Shown here piece after piece: positions 10,941-20,457 of a stretch of DNA of 64,000 nt (its first letter is position 1; each line of letters begins with the position of its first letter). The notes beneath the pieces are model-generated. The model searched no databases. It saw only the letters and a list, made by a program, of their open reading frames with translations, and was not told the origin of the DNA. The position numbers and the translations under genes are program-made. This DNA is from Mycothermus thermophilus (taxonomy: Eukaryota > Ascomycota > Sordariomycetes > Sordariales > Chaetomiaceae), in the NCBI GenBank assembly GCA_011316235.1, contig QQBE01000002.1:1488001-1552000 (forward strand), written 5' to 3'.

Positions 10941-12146
10941 GTGCCAAAAATAAAATAGTAACCGCGATCCCTTGATGGGTGGCATATTGGATTCTCCTTC
11001 CCCCTACTTGTGCTGTCTTTGTGTCTGCTGTTTTGGAAGGAAGTCCTTCCTGAATGATTGCTCAACCGCCTTATTTCACTTTCTGGGCCATTCACGACTT
11101 CAGGCCTAGTGTCTTCCATTATATATGCTGTTTGTTATCTTGCCGTGGTCCATCCTAAGATCTCACCCCACCAGCCTCATCCCATTCTCAGCGACTCCCA
11201 ATATCTTTGTCCGACAGCGTTACTTCTCTTTCAGCTGCATCTTTCAGCCTGGCCCAACCTCCATTCTGCTTCAGTGGCATTCGCGCCTCCAGTCCTGCGC
11301 AAACATGGAAGTCGATGGACCGACCCAACTCGCCAACCCACCAAAACGGCCCTCCTGGCTGGCTGAACTGACGAAAGCCACCTTCGCGCGAATCCGAAAC
11401 TTGCCGATCCTTCCATTCACGGGCTCCCCAACGAGGTGGACAGCCATGGGATTGATCCGGTCCTTGATGGCTTGGTGTCCCAAGCCCAGCGACATTCGGA
11501 AGCTCGCAACACACTAGGCGGAGAATGTGTTCCAAGTTCTCGCTGGCATCATGTTCGGGCTCTCGCTGGATGCCTTCAGCTTTAGCTGCATGCTCTACCG
11601 ACTCCATCACGGACTGTTCCGGGTCCTCACCAAACCCCTGGAACTGTTCGCGTTGGCAATTGTCTGGTTTGGGTGTCTGCTCCTCAGAACATCAATGTTC
11701 TTCGTCGACGTTGCGATATACATCTCAGGAAAAAACGAGTAGATGGAGGATGACAGCGAGGGTTGGCTACAGCATGGGGATACGGGGAAAGGTGCCGCTT
11801 TGGTATCCATGGATGGCCGGGGGATTGTGGAAACACAGGAGGGAAATCAGCTACATCAACGTGAGTGGTGTTTCTGGTGTTGATAAAGTGTCAAAGGTGG
11901 TCAAGCACAAAGGGTGCCGATAGGAGGTTTTGTTTCCCCAGGCGTGTGAGTTTCCTCTTGTTTGTGCGCGCAGTCTGATCGGTGGTCCAGCGAAGACTTG
12001 ACGCACTCTTCAGACCAATACATGGCACGAGAAAACCTGGTTTGAAAATGGTCGGTCGGTCGCTGCAAACCTGTGCTTTGTTTTGTTGACCCGCGAAGTC
12101 ACGAACCTTTCCTGCAACCCACTCCGTTTTCACTTCTGCCCCTCCA
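10941..12146. other. Region between PXR1 and the repeat array
   Basis: Mostly without supported coding content. The one possible gene, at 11305-11742, is listed separately. Ungapped pyrimidine-rich sequence starts to dominate towards 12100. Confidence 0.4.
11305..11742 (+). CDS. Possible small membrane-protein gene (doubtful)
   Basis: Two adjacent short frames could be exons. The first, 11305-11517, starts MEVDGPTQLANPP and contains a basic helix (LAELTKATFARIRNLP). The second, ending at 11742, reads 'VFQVLAGIMFGLSLDAFSFS' and then FALAIVWFGCLLLRTSMFF, two convincing hydrophobic segments. A CACACTAG acceptor lies just before the second frame at about 11517, but there is no good donor in the first. 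I recognise no family. It may be a real two-helix membrane protein, the remains of one, or chance. Confidence 0.25.
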
Positions 12147-12935
12147 AACCTTAACCTTCTCTCATCCACCGACCTCTCACATCCACCAACTTCTCTCATC
12201 CACCGACTTCTCCCATCGACTGACTTCTTTACCACGACAAAAGTCCCAAACCTTGTCCGTAAACTCACTTCTCTTTCACCGACCCCAACCTTCTCTTCTG
12301 TTATCCTCGACCTTCTTCACCAAGACGCCAGTCACAAGCTTCTTTCTGAAGTTCACTTCCCAGTCCAAATCTCAACCCTTCCTTTTGTCATCCCGACTTC
12401 TTTGCCTCGACAAGGGCCACGGGCTTCTTCCTGAAGTTCACTTCTCTTCTACGAAACTTCAACTTTTTCTTCTCTCATCCTTCGACTTCCTTACCGCGGC
12501 AAAGGTAACGTGCTTCTTCCTAAAATCCCCCTCACTCCCTTCAGACCTCAATCTTCTCTTCTCTCGTCTTCCGACTTCTTTACCGCGACCAAAGTCACGG
12601 GTCATTTCATAAGTCCACTTCCCTTCCACCAAACCTGAACCTTTTGTCATCCTCCAACTTCTTGACCACGACACCAACCACAACCCTCTTCCCAAAACTC
12701 ACTTCCCTGTCACAAAACTGCAACTTTTCCCTTTCCTCGTTTTCTGACTCCTCACTTCTCTACCACGACCAAAGTCACGAGCTTCCCTCTTAAAGCTCAC
12801 TTCTCTTCCATCCATATCTCAACCTTTTCTTCTTTTATCCTCCAATTCCTCCCCGCGACACCAGTCGCAAACCACTTCTTCCAAACTCATTTCTCTTCCA
12901 CCGAACCTCAACCTCCTCTGATATTTCTTACATCC
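12147..12935. repeat. Degenerate tandem repeat, unit about 87 bp, about 8 copies
   Basis: A recurring pyrimidine-rich unit opens with GACTTCTTTACCRCGAC (R = A or G), runs through AAAGTCACG, CTTCTTCCTGAAGTTCACTT and TCTTCCACC, and closes with AACCTCAACCTT. Unit starts fall at about 12222, 12309, 12395, 12484, 12573, 12655, 12745 and 12843, i.e. spacings of 82 to 98 bp. A shorter repeat with CATCCACCGACTTCTC-like words precedes it from 12147. The strands are strongly asymmetric (C+T on +). Because the unit is close to 29 codons, frames stay open on both strands, but the encoded Ser/Phe/Leu-rich peptides look like by-products. The array lies directly before the BTB gene at 13148, in its promoter or 5' leader. 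Confidence 0.8.
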
Positions 12936-13147
12936 TCCACCCGCACCGACCTTTGTTTCCCAACCCAGGACAACTTGACAAGCAAGTCTTTCCTTCTCCT
13001 CACCACTCTCTTTCTTTTCCGTTTTTCTCTTTTCATCATCCCCATATCGCCTGCTCACAAATACTGACCATCACCGACCACGACAGGACGTCGACCTGCC
13101 TTTCGATCTCACTTGTCAAGGCTTGTCCGGCAACTTCGATCACAACA

Positions 13148-16100
13148 ATGACTGGAGAAGCCCAGGACAACCCGGCTACTTCTGGGGCTTCGGCACCAGA
13201 GCATGCAGCTTCGTATGCTGATGCCCTCCGAGGGAAGCAAGCGTCATCTACGACAGCCAAGTCGGCAGCCAAGTCGACTATCGACCAAGAGGCACCCGAT
13301 CAAGCTCAGGCTTCCGAGGAGGGCAAGTGGGAGAAAGTACAGAGCACATTCTCCAAGAAGAAGTCCAACAAATTTTCGAAGAAGAAGAAGAAGAAGAAGG
13401 GGCCCAAGTCCAAGAGAAACGAGACTCCTGGACCAGGCACCTCCAAGCCGATCCATCGAGCCCAGTCATCAGCATCCCTCGTGTCTGAGTCGTCTCGTTC
13501 CTCCAAGCGGTCTCAACCTCATGATACTTCGATGAAGCCACCCAATGTGTCGCGGAAAGCGGTCGCGGATCTTCCCAAGCTTCCATCCACTACGTCGCGG
13601 AATCCCTCAACTGATCTTGAGCCCCCATCGATGTCGCGGAACGCACTGATTTCGCCGCGGACTTCTGCGGTTTCTTATGCTGCGGCCCTTAAAGGCAAGC
13701 AGTCCGGCCCCTCCAGTGCTTCCAAGAAACTCGCACCTCACGGAACTGGAACGGAGGAGTTCCCGCGCCTCCCGCAACCCGGTGACACGGCGACTGGAGA
13801 GTCACAGCAGCAAAACGCTCAAGCTCAGGAAACTTTGGAGGCTACCAAAGAAGCCAAAGAATCTGAGCTTGATCACGATATCACCGCGACTCCTCATCAT
13901 CCCGGCGCGACTCCAGTCGGTCCTCTTCTTGGTGACGGCTTCGTTCCGACCACCCCCACTTCTCATCACAGAGCAACTCAAGTCAGTTCTGGTCTTGATC
14001 ACAGTCTCACTCCAACCGGCCCGACTGCTCATTGTCCTGAAGCAACTCGTGTCGGTCCTCATCTCAGTGACGACTTCGCCCGGACTACCCCGACTGTTCA
14101 TCATCACGAAGCACCTCAAGCTGGCCCTCGCCTTGATCACAACGTCGCCCCGACTGCTTCTCAACACGCAGCAACCCAAATCGGTTCTCATCTGGATGAT
14201 AAACAGCACAAGAAGGCTCCATCCAAGTTTGTTCCGAATCCCCTCGCCCCTCCGTTTCCGGATCCTCGGACGTACACGAGCTCAGACGGTGCGACTTCAT
14301 TTCAAGCTCCCAGTGAGTCATCTGATCAGTACGGCTCGCCGCTGTCGACAACGAGCTCCGTAACTCGACAGACGGCTTACAGGATTGCCGAGGTGGCCAA
14401 CTTCGACGGGTATCACCAATCTCTCTATCCTCCCAATCCCCAGAAGGGCACCCGCCAGTCTACTGTTCAGCCGACCAGGCCGGAATTCACAACACCTGGG
14501 CCTACGAACACACAGGCCTTCAACCAAACTGTGACAACCAGTTTGGCCACAAATTTTCACCCTGGATCACACCAACAACACCACTCGACATTCGGCTTCA
14601 CTGGATCGCCGTCAAGGATTGAAGGGATCCCGGCCCCGAACGCGGGTTTTCACAATTCTTCTCGTCATCCGCAGCACTGGAACAATTCACACTCACGTCA
14701 GGCCATTCCCGATCCCTTCGCTTTCCCCTCGCCTCCCTCGCAAGCCGGTCGTGAATACAATACCTCGCATCATCAACAACATCATCATCCGAGGTCTGAA
14801 TTCTTTGGCCCGAACTCAACACCTCGTCAGGGAACATCCAGTGCTTTCCGTCGACCTCAACACACTCCAACTCCAGCGTTCCGAAACCATTCGCGCGTCA
14901 ACAGAATGTCGTCACCCAGCTTCAATGCTTCGTCGCCGACGAGCAGCATGGCTTCGGGCGACACCCGTCAGTTCCCCCGTAGCCCGTCCTCCACTAGGAC
15001 CGACAGTCGCGCGAGGACTGTCACCGGCAGCGCTCCAGTCCACGCGGCCAACCCAGGCGTCGGTCCTAGCGGAGGTGTTGGCTTCATGGCGTCGAGTGGT
15101 CCGGCAGGGATGACGTCGGTCCCCGGTCCGAGCAACGCACCGTATCCCATGATGGACGTTACCCAAGGCCCTTCTCCAATGCCAGCCGCTGCTGGCACTG
15201 TCGAGAACTACCTCATCTGGCACGGGGCCGGAAAGCAAATGCTCAGCGACACGGAAGGCCTGGTTGGAACCATTGAAGGCCGCGAGCTTGAGGCTCTCAG
15301 GGCCCAGGCGATTCAAGCTCATGACCAAGGACGCGTGCAGTAAGTAGTACCGCTGTGTTCCCATGCATTTGTGACATGTTGTTTAACCATCAATCAATCT
15401 ATAGCCTTCTCAACAACCCTCACTTCTGGGATGTCAAGCTCCGCTGCGGCTACCTGGAGTGGAAGCTTCACCGAACCATTCTCTGCCGCGAGTCGCCAGT
15501 TTTCGAGAAGCTCCTGCCTCCCCGAAGGTCCGATGGCGGATACGTGGAGCTGGACTGCACCGTCATGTGCCCCATCCAACTCTCCCACGCTGTCCTCTAC
15601 ATGTACGACAAGACCAAGTACACGCAGTGGGTTCAGCCGACCTTCACGGTCGACGCCGAGCCCATCAAGCGTGGCGTCTTCGCCTACATCTCGGGCTGCT
15701 CTGTCAAGTGCGAGGGGTTGATCAACCTGGCTCTGTCCGCCATCGCCGACACGACCTGGCACCTCCGCAAGTGGTTCGAGGACCTGCCGCGCCTCCAGCT
15801 CGCCACCAGCAACATCACCAAGATCTACCGGCCGCTGGAGGACGCCCTAACCATGGCCTTCGAGCAGGGCGAGAACCCGCTCATGTTCCGCATGCGCGCC
15901 CTCATCGCCCACACCGTCGACGCCTTGCTCATGTACATGGTCATCAACGCCGACTTCTTCAACAGTGCCCTCGTCCCCCGCTGGAACGCCTGGCTGCTGC
16001 CCCAGGCCACGCACGACAACGTGCACTACGCCAGCTTTGGGATGTTGAACCACCTGTTTGACATCTCCCGGCAGACAAGCGGGATTGCGCGCATCCGCCT

Positions 16101-16728
16101 GCTTATTGACGTGCTGAAGAAGTACGATGAGGAGGCTGGCTATAGCGGCAGCGGTGGCGATGAGGGGGCCGAGGAGTTGGACGACGTAGCGGAGGAGGAG
16201 GAAGAGGCGGAAGAAGAAGCTGCCGAGGGGGAGGAAATTTATGGCGCCCAAGAAGGCCAGGCGGGCCCCGTGACTGAGGGTCACAGAGGCAACGATGGGC
16301 CGGAGAATGCGGAGAAGGAGGAGAAGGCCGCCGACGAGTCCTCCAGCTCGTCGGTGTTTGACGGCGCGGCCGGGGCCCTGCGGGAGGCCATCGCCGAGAT
16401 GGAGGCTGGTGATGACGACGACCCTGTCACGTCCCCGTTCGTGAAGGGGAAGGGCAAAGCCCCAGCCCCGGGCCCGGCCCCGGCTGCGCTGATGGAGAGC
16501 AGGGAGGGCGGGGAGGAGGAGGTTGTGTCGGGGGTGTCAACTCCCGGTGAACCGCCCTCGCTGGCCGGCTCGTCGGCGGAGTCGGCGGATGCGCTGGAGG
16601 GTGAGGAGGGCGAAGAAGGGACCGCCGTCCCCGCCGAGGATTCGTCGTCCGGCCCCACGAAGGGCTTTCTGCAGCGGATCGTGGAGGCCGCGCAGAGGGC
16701 TGTGATTGGGGGTGCGGCCAAGGAGTGA
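13148..16728 (+). CDS. Large BTB/POZ-domain protein with repeat-rich N-terminal half
   Basis: Two exons, 13148-15339 and 15405-16728, joined across a GTAAGT...ATAG intron, give 1,171 residues. The N-terminal 730 residues are disordered: an octalysine run (KFSKKKKKKKG, near 77), two copies of a SYAxALxGKQ motif (near residues 22 and 176), about five copies of a 21-23 residue repeat, and Ser/Pro/His/Gln-rich sequence. The second exon opens with a BTB fold (FWDVKLRCGYLEWKLHR, then LCRESPVFEKLL) and a helical region after it, and ends in an acidic Glu-rich tail. Fungal BTB proteins of this type usually have unknown function; adaptor use with cullin-3 is only a guess. The start at 13148 is chosen because the upstream in-frame extension from 12953 looks like untranslated leader. 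Confidence 0.82.
13895..14200 (+). repeat. Coding repeat, 63-69 bp units, inside the BTB gene
   Basis: Units start at about 13895, 13964, 14030, 14099 and 14162. Each encodes a segment of the form H-H/C-x-x-A-T-x-V-G/S-x-x-L-x-D/H, followed by a Thr/Pro-rich stretch (TTPTS, GPTA, TTPTV, APTAS). Lengths vary by whole codons, so the frame is kept. The last copy is partial and ends at LDDK. Confidence 0.8.
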
Positions 16729-17534
16729 AGGGGAAGCCGCGAGGGAGCGAGGAGAGGGTGTACGATGAGAAATGGGAGGAAACGTAGCATAGGGAGCAGA
16801 CAGGGAATTTTTCCTATCTCCTCTGGATGTTCAACAGTCATGTAATTTCTCTTTTCCTGTATCTCTCTTCATCTAGGGAGAGCCAGCGTTTTAAATGTAA
16901 ATTGTTGTGTACATGACAGAGGAGCTACCCGATATTGCTTGGCGATTGCAATGTTGAACTTCATGTGCGATTTGATTACAAAGTAGCAATGATGAGGATG
17001 GTTGAGGAGACGGCCAAGTAACAGTCTCTTTTGTCCCATCCAGGAGAGGTTGAAAGGGAGGGCTTCTTTCGAAACTAGCCAATAAAGCAGGCTTTTCACC
17101 GAGCTCTTGTTTCTCCTATGAAGTTTATGGCGCACGTTTGTTGTAATATGTCAGATGAAAATGAATATGCATGGCTTAGATTGAGAGGTTTGAGTACGGC
17201 CATGAGCAACGTAAGTACTTATGCTTAGCTCATCCCTTATAAGCGACTCGACATAATGAACAGTTGAGCATATTCCAGTAAGAATGCGGATTTATACCGC
17301 TCACAATTTCCACGGCTATAACAGGGCATAGTCAAGATTTTCTTTCGTAGGAGGCCGGCTCCATATTTCTCTATAATATAGGATTAAACATTACAGGAGA
17401 ACTTACCTGTCAGTGTCCAACCTCGTTGAACCGTCCAATTTACCATCCCCGTCAGCCCGGACGCTGTCCTCCCGGGATTCATCCATCCTGTCGTCGTCGC
17501 CCTCCTCGGACTCATCCTTCCTGTCGGAATGGTC
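16729..17534. other. Convergent region between BTB gene and amidoligase gene
   Basis: Two convergent 3' ends meet here over about 800 bp, with AT-rich stretches between 16860 and 17400. The minus-strand frame that continues to 17384 in another phase is not supported as coding. Confidence 0.45.
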
Positions 17535-19256
17535 TCAATCGTCGGAACCGCTTGCCACAGCCACATCACTACGGACATCGTCGTCAACCTGTGTCTCAAC
17601 CAGAGTGAACAGGTCTTCAAATGTATGCTCGCCCATCAGTTCGGGGTTGATTGTCCGGGCGATGAGTCTATGATAGAACATCTCAGCCCTGGGGTTTGAG
17701 GGATGGAACTCAAGACATTCGCCCCAGGCCAGGAAGTTGGGATACCACACCCGGCAACCGCCCTCGTCGCCCAGCATCTTCTCTACAAACAGCGCCTCGC
17801 TGAAGAGGCCAATGTCAGTGAGGAACGAGATAACATCGTATTCGCGCTTCTTGGGCTCCTCGCGACTCTTCAGCTCGACTTCCTCGGCTAGGGCCAGCTT
17901 GCCGATGACGTCCTGAACCTGATTGAGAGTGGCGTTGTTGGCGAAGCGGAACAGGCCGACGCAGATCCTGCTCCAGGTGACGATCCAGTTGGCCGAGAGG
18001 GAGCCGGCGGCTTCGCGGAACTCGACGGTGCGCGAAGCGACGTCTTCTGGGTCAAAGTCAAGTTCCTCCGGTATTGTACCTACCTCAAAATACTTATTGA
18101 AGTTGTAGTTGAGGCGGATTTGCCATCCGTTTTCGCTAGCACCAAAGCGTCTTGCTTGATACATTGTCGCGGCTAGGGTTTCAGCGTCCGGACAGGTGCG
18201 GAAAAAATCCATGCCTGAGAGCACAGTCTTGTTAATCAAGTCTGAACGCGAAGGCCGGGCAGCAATCCTCCTGCCTAGCGCCAACATCTGGTATCTATGC
18301 GTATGCGCCCTATCCACCGGGTCCATGCGGATCGCGGGATAAAATTGGTCACCGCTGCGCGGGAAGCTGTCCGAGGGCGTACGGTCGATGGTGTGCGTAA
18401 GATTTGAGGTTTTGGCAGCCCCGATGATGATTTCCTGAGGGAAAGCTCCCTTCACAACGGCCATCAGGCCATTGGCAAGGCGAGAGAGGAAACGGGTGGG
18501 CATGCTATATTGGTTGATGCCGCGCTCCGGAGGATGGAGAGTGCTCAGAACGCCGTCAGCGGCCCACGTGAGCGCAGCGGCGGTCCGGAGGGTTTGGAGG
18601 CTGTGCGGCCGGGGGTTCGACTTGCCGATCTCGCGGCCGTTGCCGACGTGGACGTGGAACCCACAGCGCGGGTTCACGCGCAAGCAGAACTGGCTAGTCA
18701 GCATCTGCACGACATTGTGGATATGCTGGTAGCTCTCGGGGATGTCCCAAAGCGCCGGGCTTGTGACCTCGATGCCGACATAGCTGTAGCCGTCGACCCT
18801 GACCTCGGTTTCCCGAACAGACCCGTCATCCTTGACTTCCCAGCAACCACCGGGCTGCCTGATGTCACTGAAAACATACATGGGACTCCACCTTTGACCA
18901 TCCGGCCCATACCGGTAACCCTCGACCCTGGCGCCGGGGACGGTGCTGATGGCTTCAGCGATCAGATTCTCGGCCCAGCCTTGAGCATGCCTTGCCCGTT
19001 CCTCCTGCGAAATTTCTTCAAGCGGAATGCTGTCGAGTTTGATGTTTTTGGGGAGCATTGGGGCAGGAAGAAACCCCTCCTTCTCGACGAATCGCGCATC
19101 CATGAAAGTCCAGGGCACGGACGCCCTGTCGTCTCTGACGCGAAGCTTCTGCTTCTGATCGGTACGGAAATAAAAGAGGAATTCGAGCTCGACACCGAAC
19201 GAGAGCTTCGGGAGGTGCTTGTACGACGGAGACTGGAACTGCATCTGTGGCTCCAT
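17535..19256 (-). CDS. Predicted fungal amidoligase-family protein
   Basis: A single exon encodes 573 residues. The N-terminal part has the landmarks of the ATP-grasp-related amidoligase family, relatives of glutamine synthetase and glutamate-cysteine ligase: LSFGVELEFLF at about residues 18-28, a YSYVGIEVTSP strand near 165, and a metal/substrate-type NPRCGFHVHVG motif near 195. These would ligate an amine to a carboxylate using ATP, but the substrate is unknown. Residues beyond about 350 include a well-ordered helical segment (VTWSRICVGLFRFANNA) and an acidic C-terminus. The start at 19256 is the first true ATG; the open frame extends 15 nt further only through a TTG codon. No biosynthetic neighbours suggest a pathway. 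Confidence 0.8.
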   Translation of the reverse strand: MEPQMQFQSPSYKHLPKLSFGVELEFLFYFRTDQKQKLRVRDDRASVPWTFMDARFVEKEGFLPAPMLPKNIKLDSIPLEEISQEERARHAQGWAENLIAEAISTVPGARVEGYRYGPDGQRWSPMYVFSDIRQPGGCWEVKDDGSVRETEVRVDGYSYVGIEVTSPALWDIPESYQHIHNVVQMLTSQFCLRVNPRCGFHVHVGNGREIGKSNPRPHSLQTLRTAAALTWAADGVLSTLHPPERGINQYSMPTRFLSRLANGLMAVVKGAFPQEIIIGAAKTSNLTHTIDRTPSDSFPRSGDQFYPAIRMDPVDRAHTHRYQMLALGRRIAARPSRSDLINKTVLSGMDFFRTCPDAETLAATMYQARRFGASENGWQIRLNYNFNKYFEVGTIPEELDFDPEDVASRTVEFREAAGSLSANWIVTWSRICVGLFRFANNATLNQVQDVIGKLALAEEVELKSREEPKKREYDVISFLTDIGLFSEALFVEKMLGDEGGCRVWYPNFLAWGECLEFHPSNPRAEMFYHRLIARTINPELMGEHTFEDLFTLVETQVDDDVRSDVAVASGSDD

Positions 19257-20457
19257 GATTGCTCGTTGCAAGCGTATGTACGTTTGTTGATATAGGGGTT
19301 AACTATGACTTACCGAGAATAGGTAGTTGTAAATCTGTTCTCGTCCAGCGAGAAGTGCTTGTTGTTAGTCAGAAAGTTTGAACTGAGTGAAAGTTCAGGT
19401 AGAGTTGAAATACTGATGAGTTGAGTCGATGATGATTCGAGGGAAAATTCCCGGTATGTTCAGAGCGCATCGCCCATGATTTTATGTTTGTCGCCTGACA
19501 AAGACACAAAGGTATTGTCTTGGGGTGGCTGGACAATGCCATTGAGAATCTCGGTTCAAAGGTTTCCGAGTTCTGCTGGAGGTAGACAAAGAAAACAAGA
19601 GCGACCTCGAGCTAAAAATACCAGAACAAAGACACACAATGCCGTACTCGCCATACATAGCACCGGAAGCAAGTTAAGGCCAGCATATGATGGAAGAGGG
19701 GGCGCTTAGCTCGACGATCTGGGGTGACAGTTGCAACTCAGTATTATGGCTACCAACAACCCGACATGTCATCGACAGCCGAATATGACAACCGCAGATT
19801 TGTGCGTGACAGAGAACACTGGAATCCCATGGCGAGTTTCGGGTCTGCCTATAATGCTCTCCAACACTTGTGTTAGCCATCTCTTCAAAGTATGGCACGG
19901 TCTTTGTCCCCAAGGACAATAGAAACAATATGAATCAAAGACTTGCCCCTGATATGAGGAACGGACGACACAAAGGCGGGACAGATATCCATTGTTTTGA
20001 CAGATGAGACGCGTCTCCCTTGAGGTCTGCTGTATGTTCGGACATGTTTGTGTGATGGCAGCGTGGCAAGGCCGAGATGTATGCTTCAGTTCAGAAGAAA
20101 AGGAGGAAGAAACGGGGAGAGAGGAGATTCCAGCCTGCCGCCAGGGACAATAACCCGGAAGGTATTTCGGACACACGTTCTTTTCGGTCTGGCAGCGTTT
20201 GATGGGCTGCAGGTAACTGTTGGAAGGAATCCTCCAAATAAGTCAATCACTATGGCAGCTGTGCCCAACTGGCGCCTGCATCAACGGGTACCTCGACTCT
20301 GACCTCTCTATCAGTCTTTCTCTCCTCGTTAGTGCCATCACTTCATACCCCAAGTAAATGCAAATGCAAAAGCCATGATTATGAATGCCCATGGTCCTAA
20401 ACACCTTCCAAACCTTTACCTTGTCAAATACTCATACCCAATCACAGAGAAAGGTCC
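19257..20457. other. Amidoligase upstream / POL4 downstream region
   Basis: This 1.2-kb spacer lies between two minus-strand genes. It holds the amidoligase promoter (near 19260-19450, where gene-free AT-rich sequence begins) and the POL4 3' UTR. No reading frame with recognisable content. Confidence 0.45.

Noticed and set aside
12073..12612. 179-codon + strand frame with Ser/Phe/Leu repeats
   Set aside because: It is the by-product of the roughly 87-bp pyrimidine-rich repeat, whose period is close to 29 codons. No domain or start context supports it.
12147..12935. CRISPR array as an explanation of the 87-bp repeat
   Set aside because: There are no conserved repeats alternating with unique spacers, and the genome is eukaryotic.
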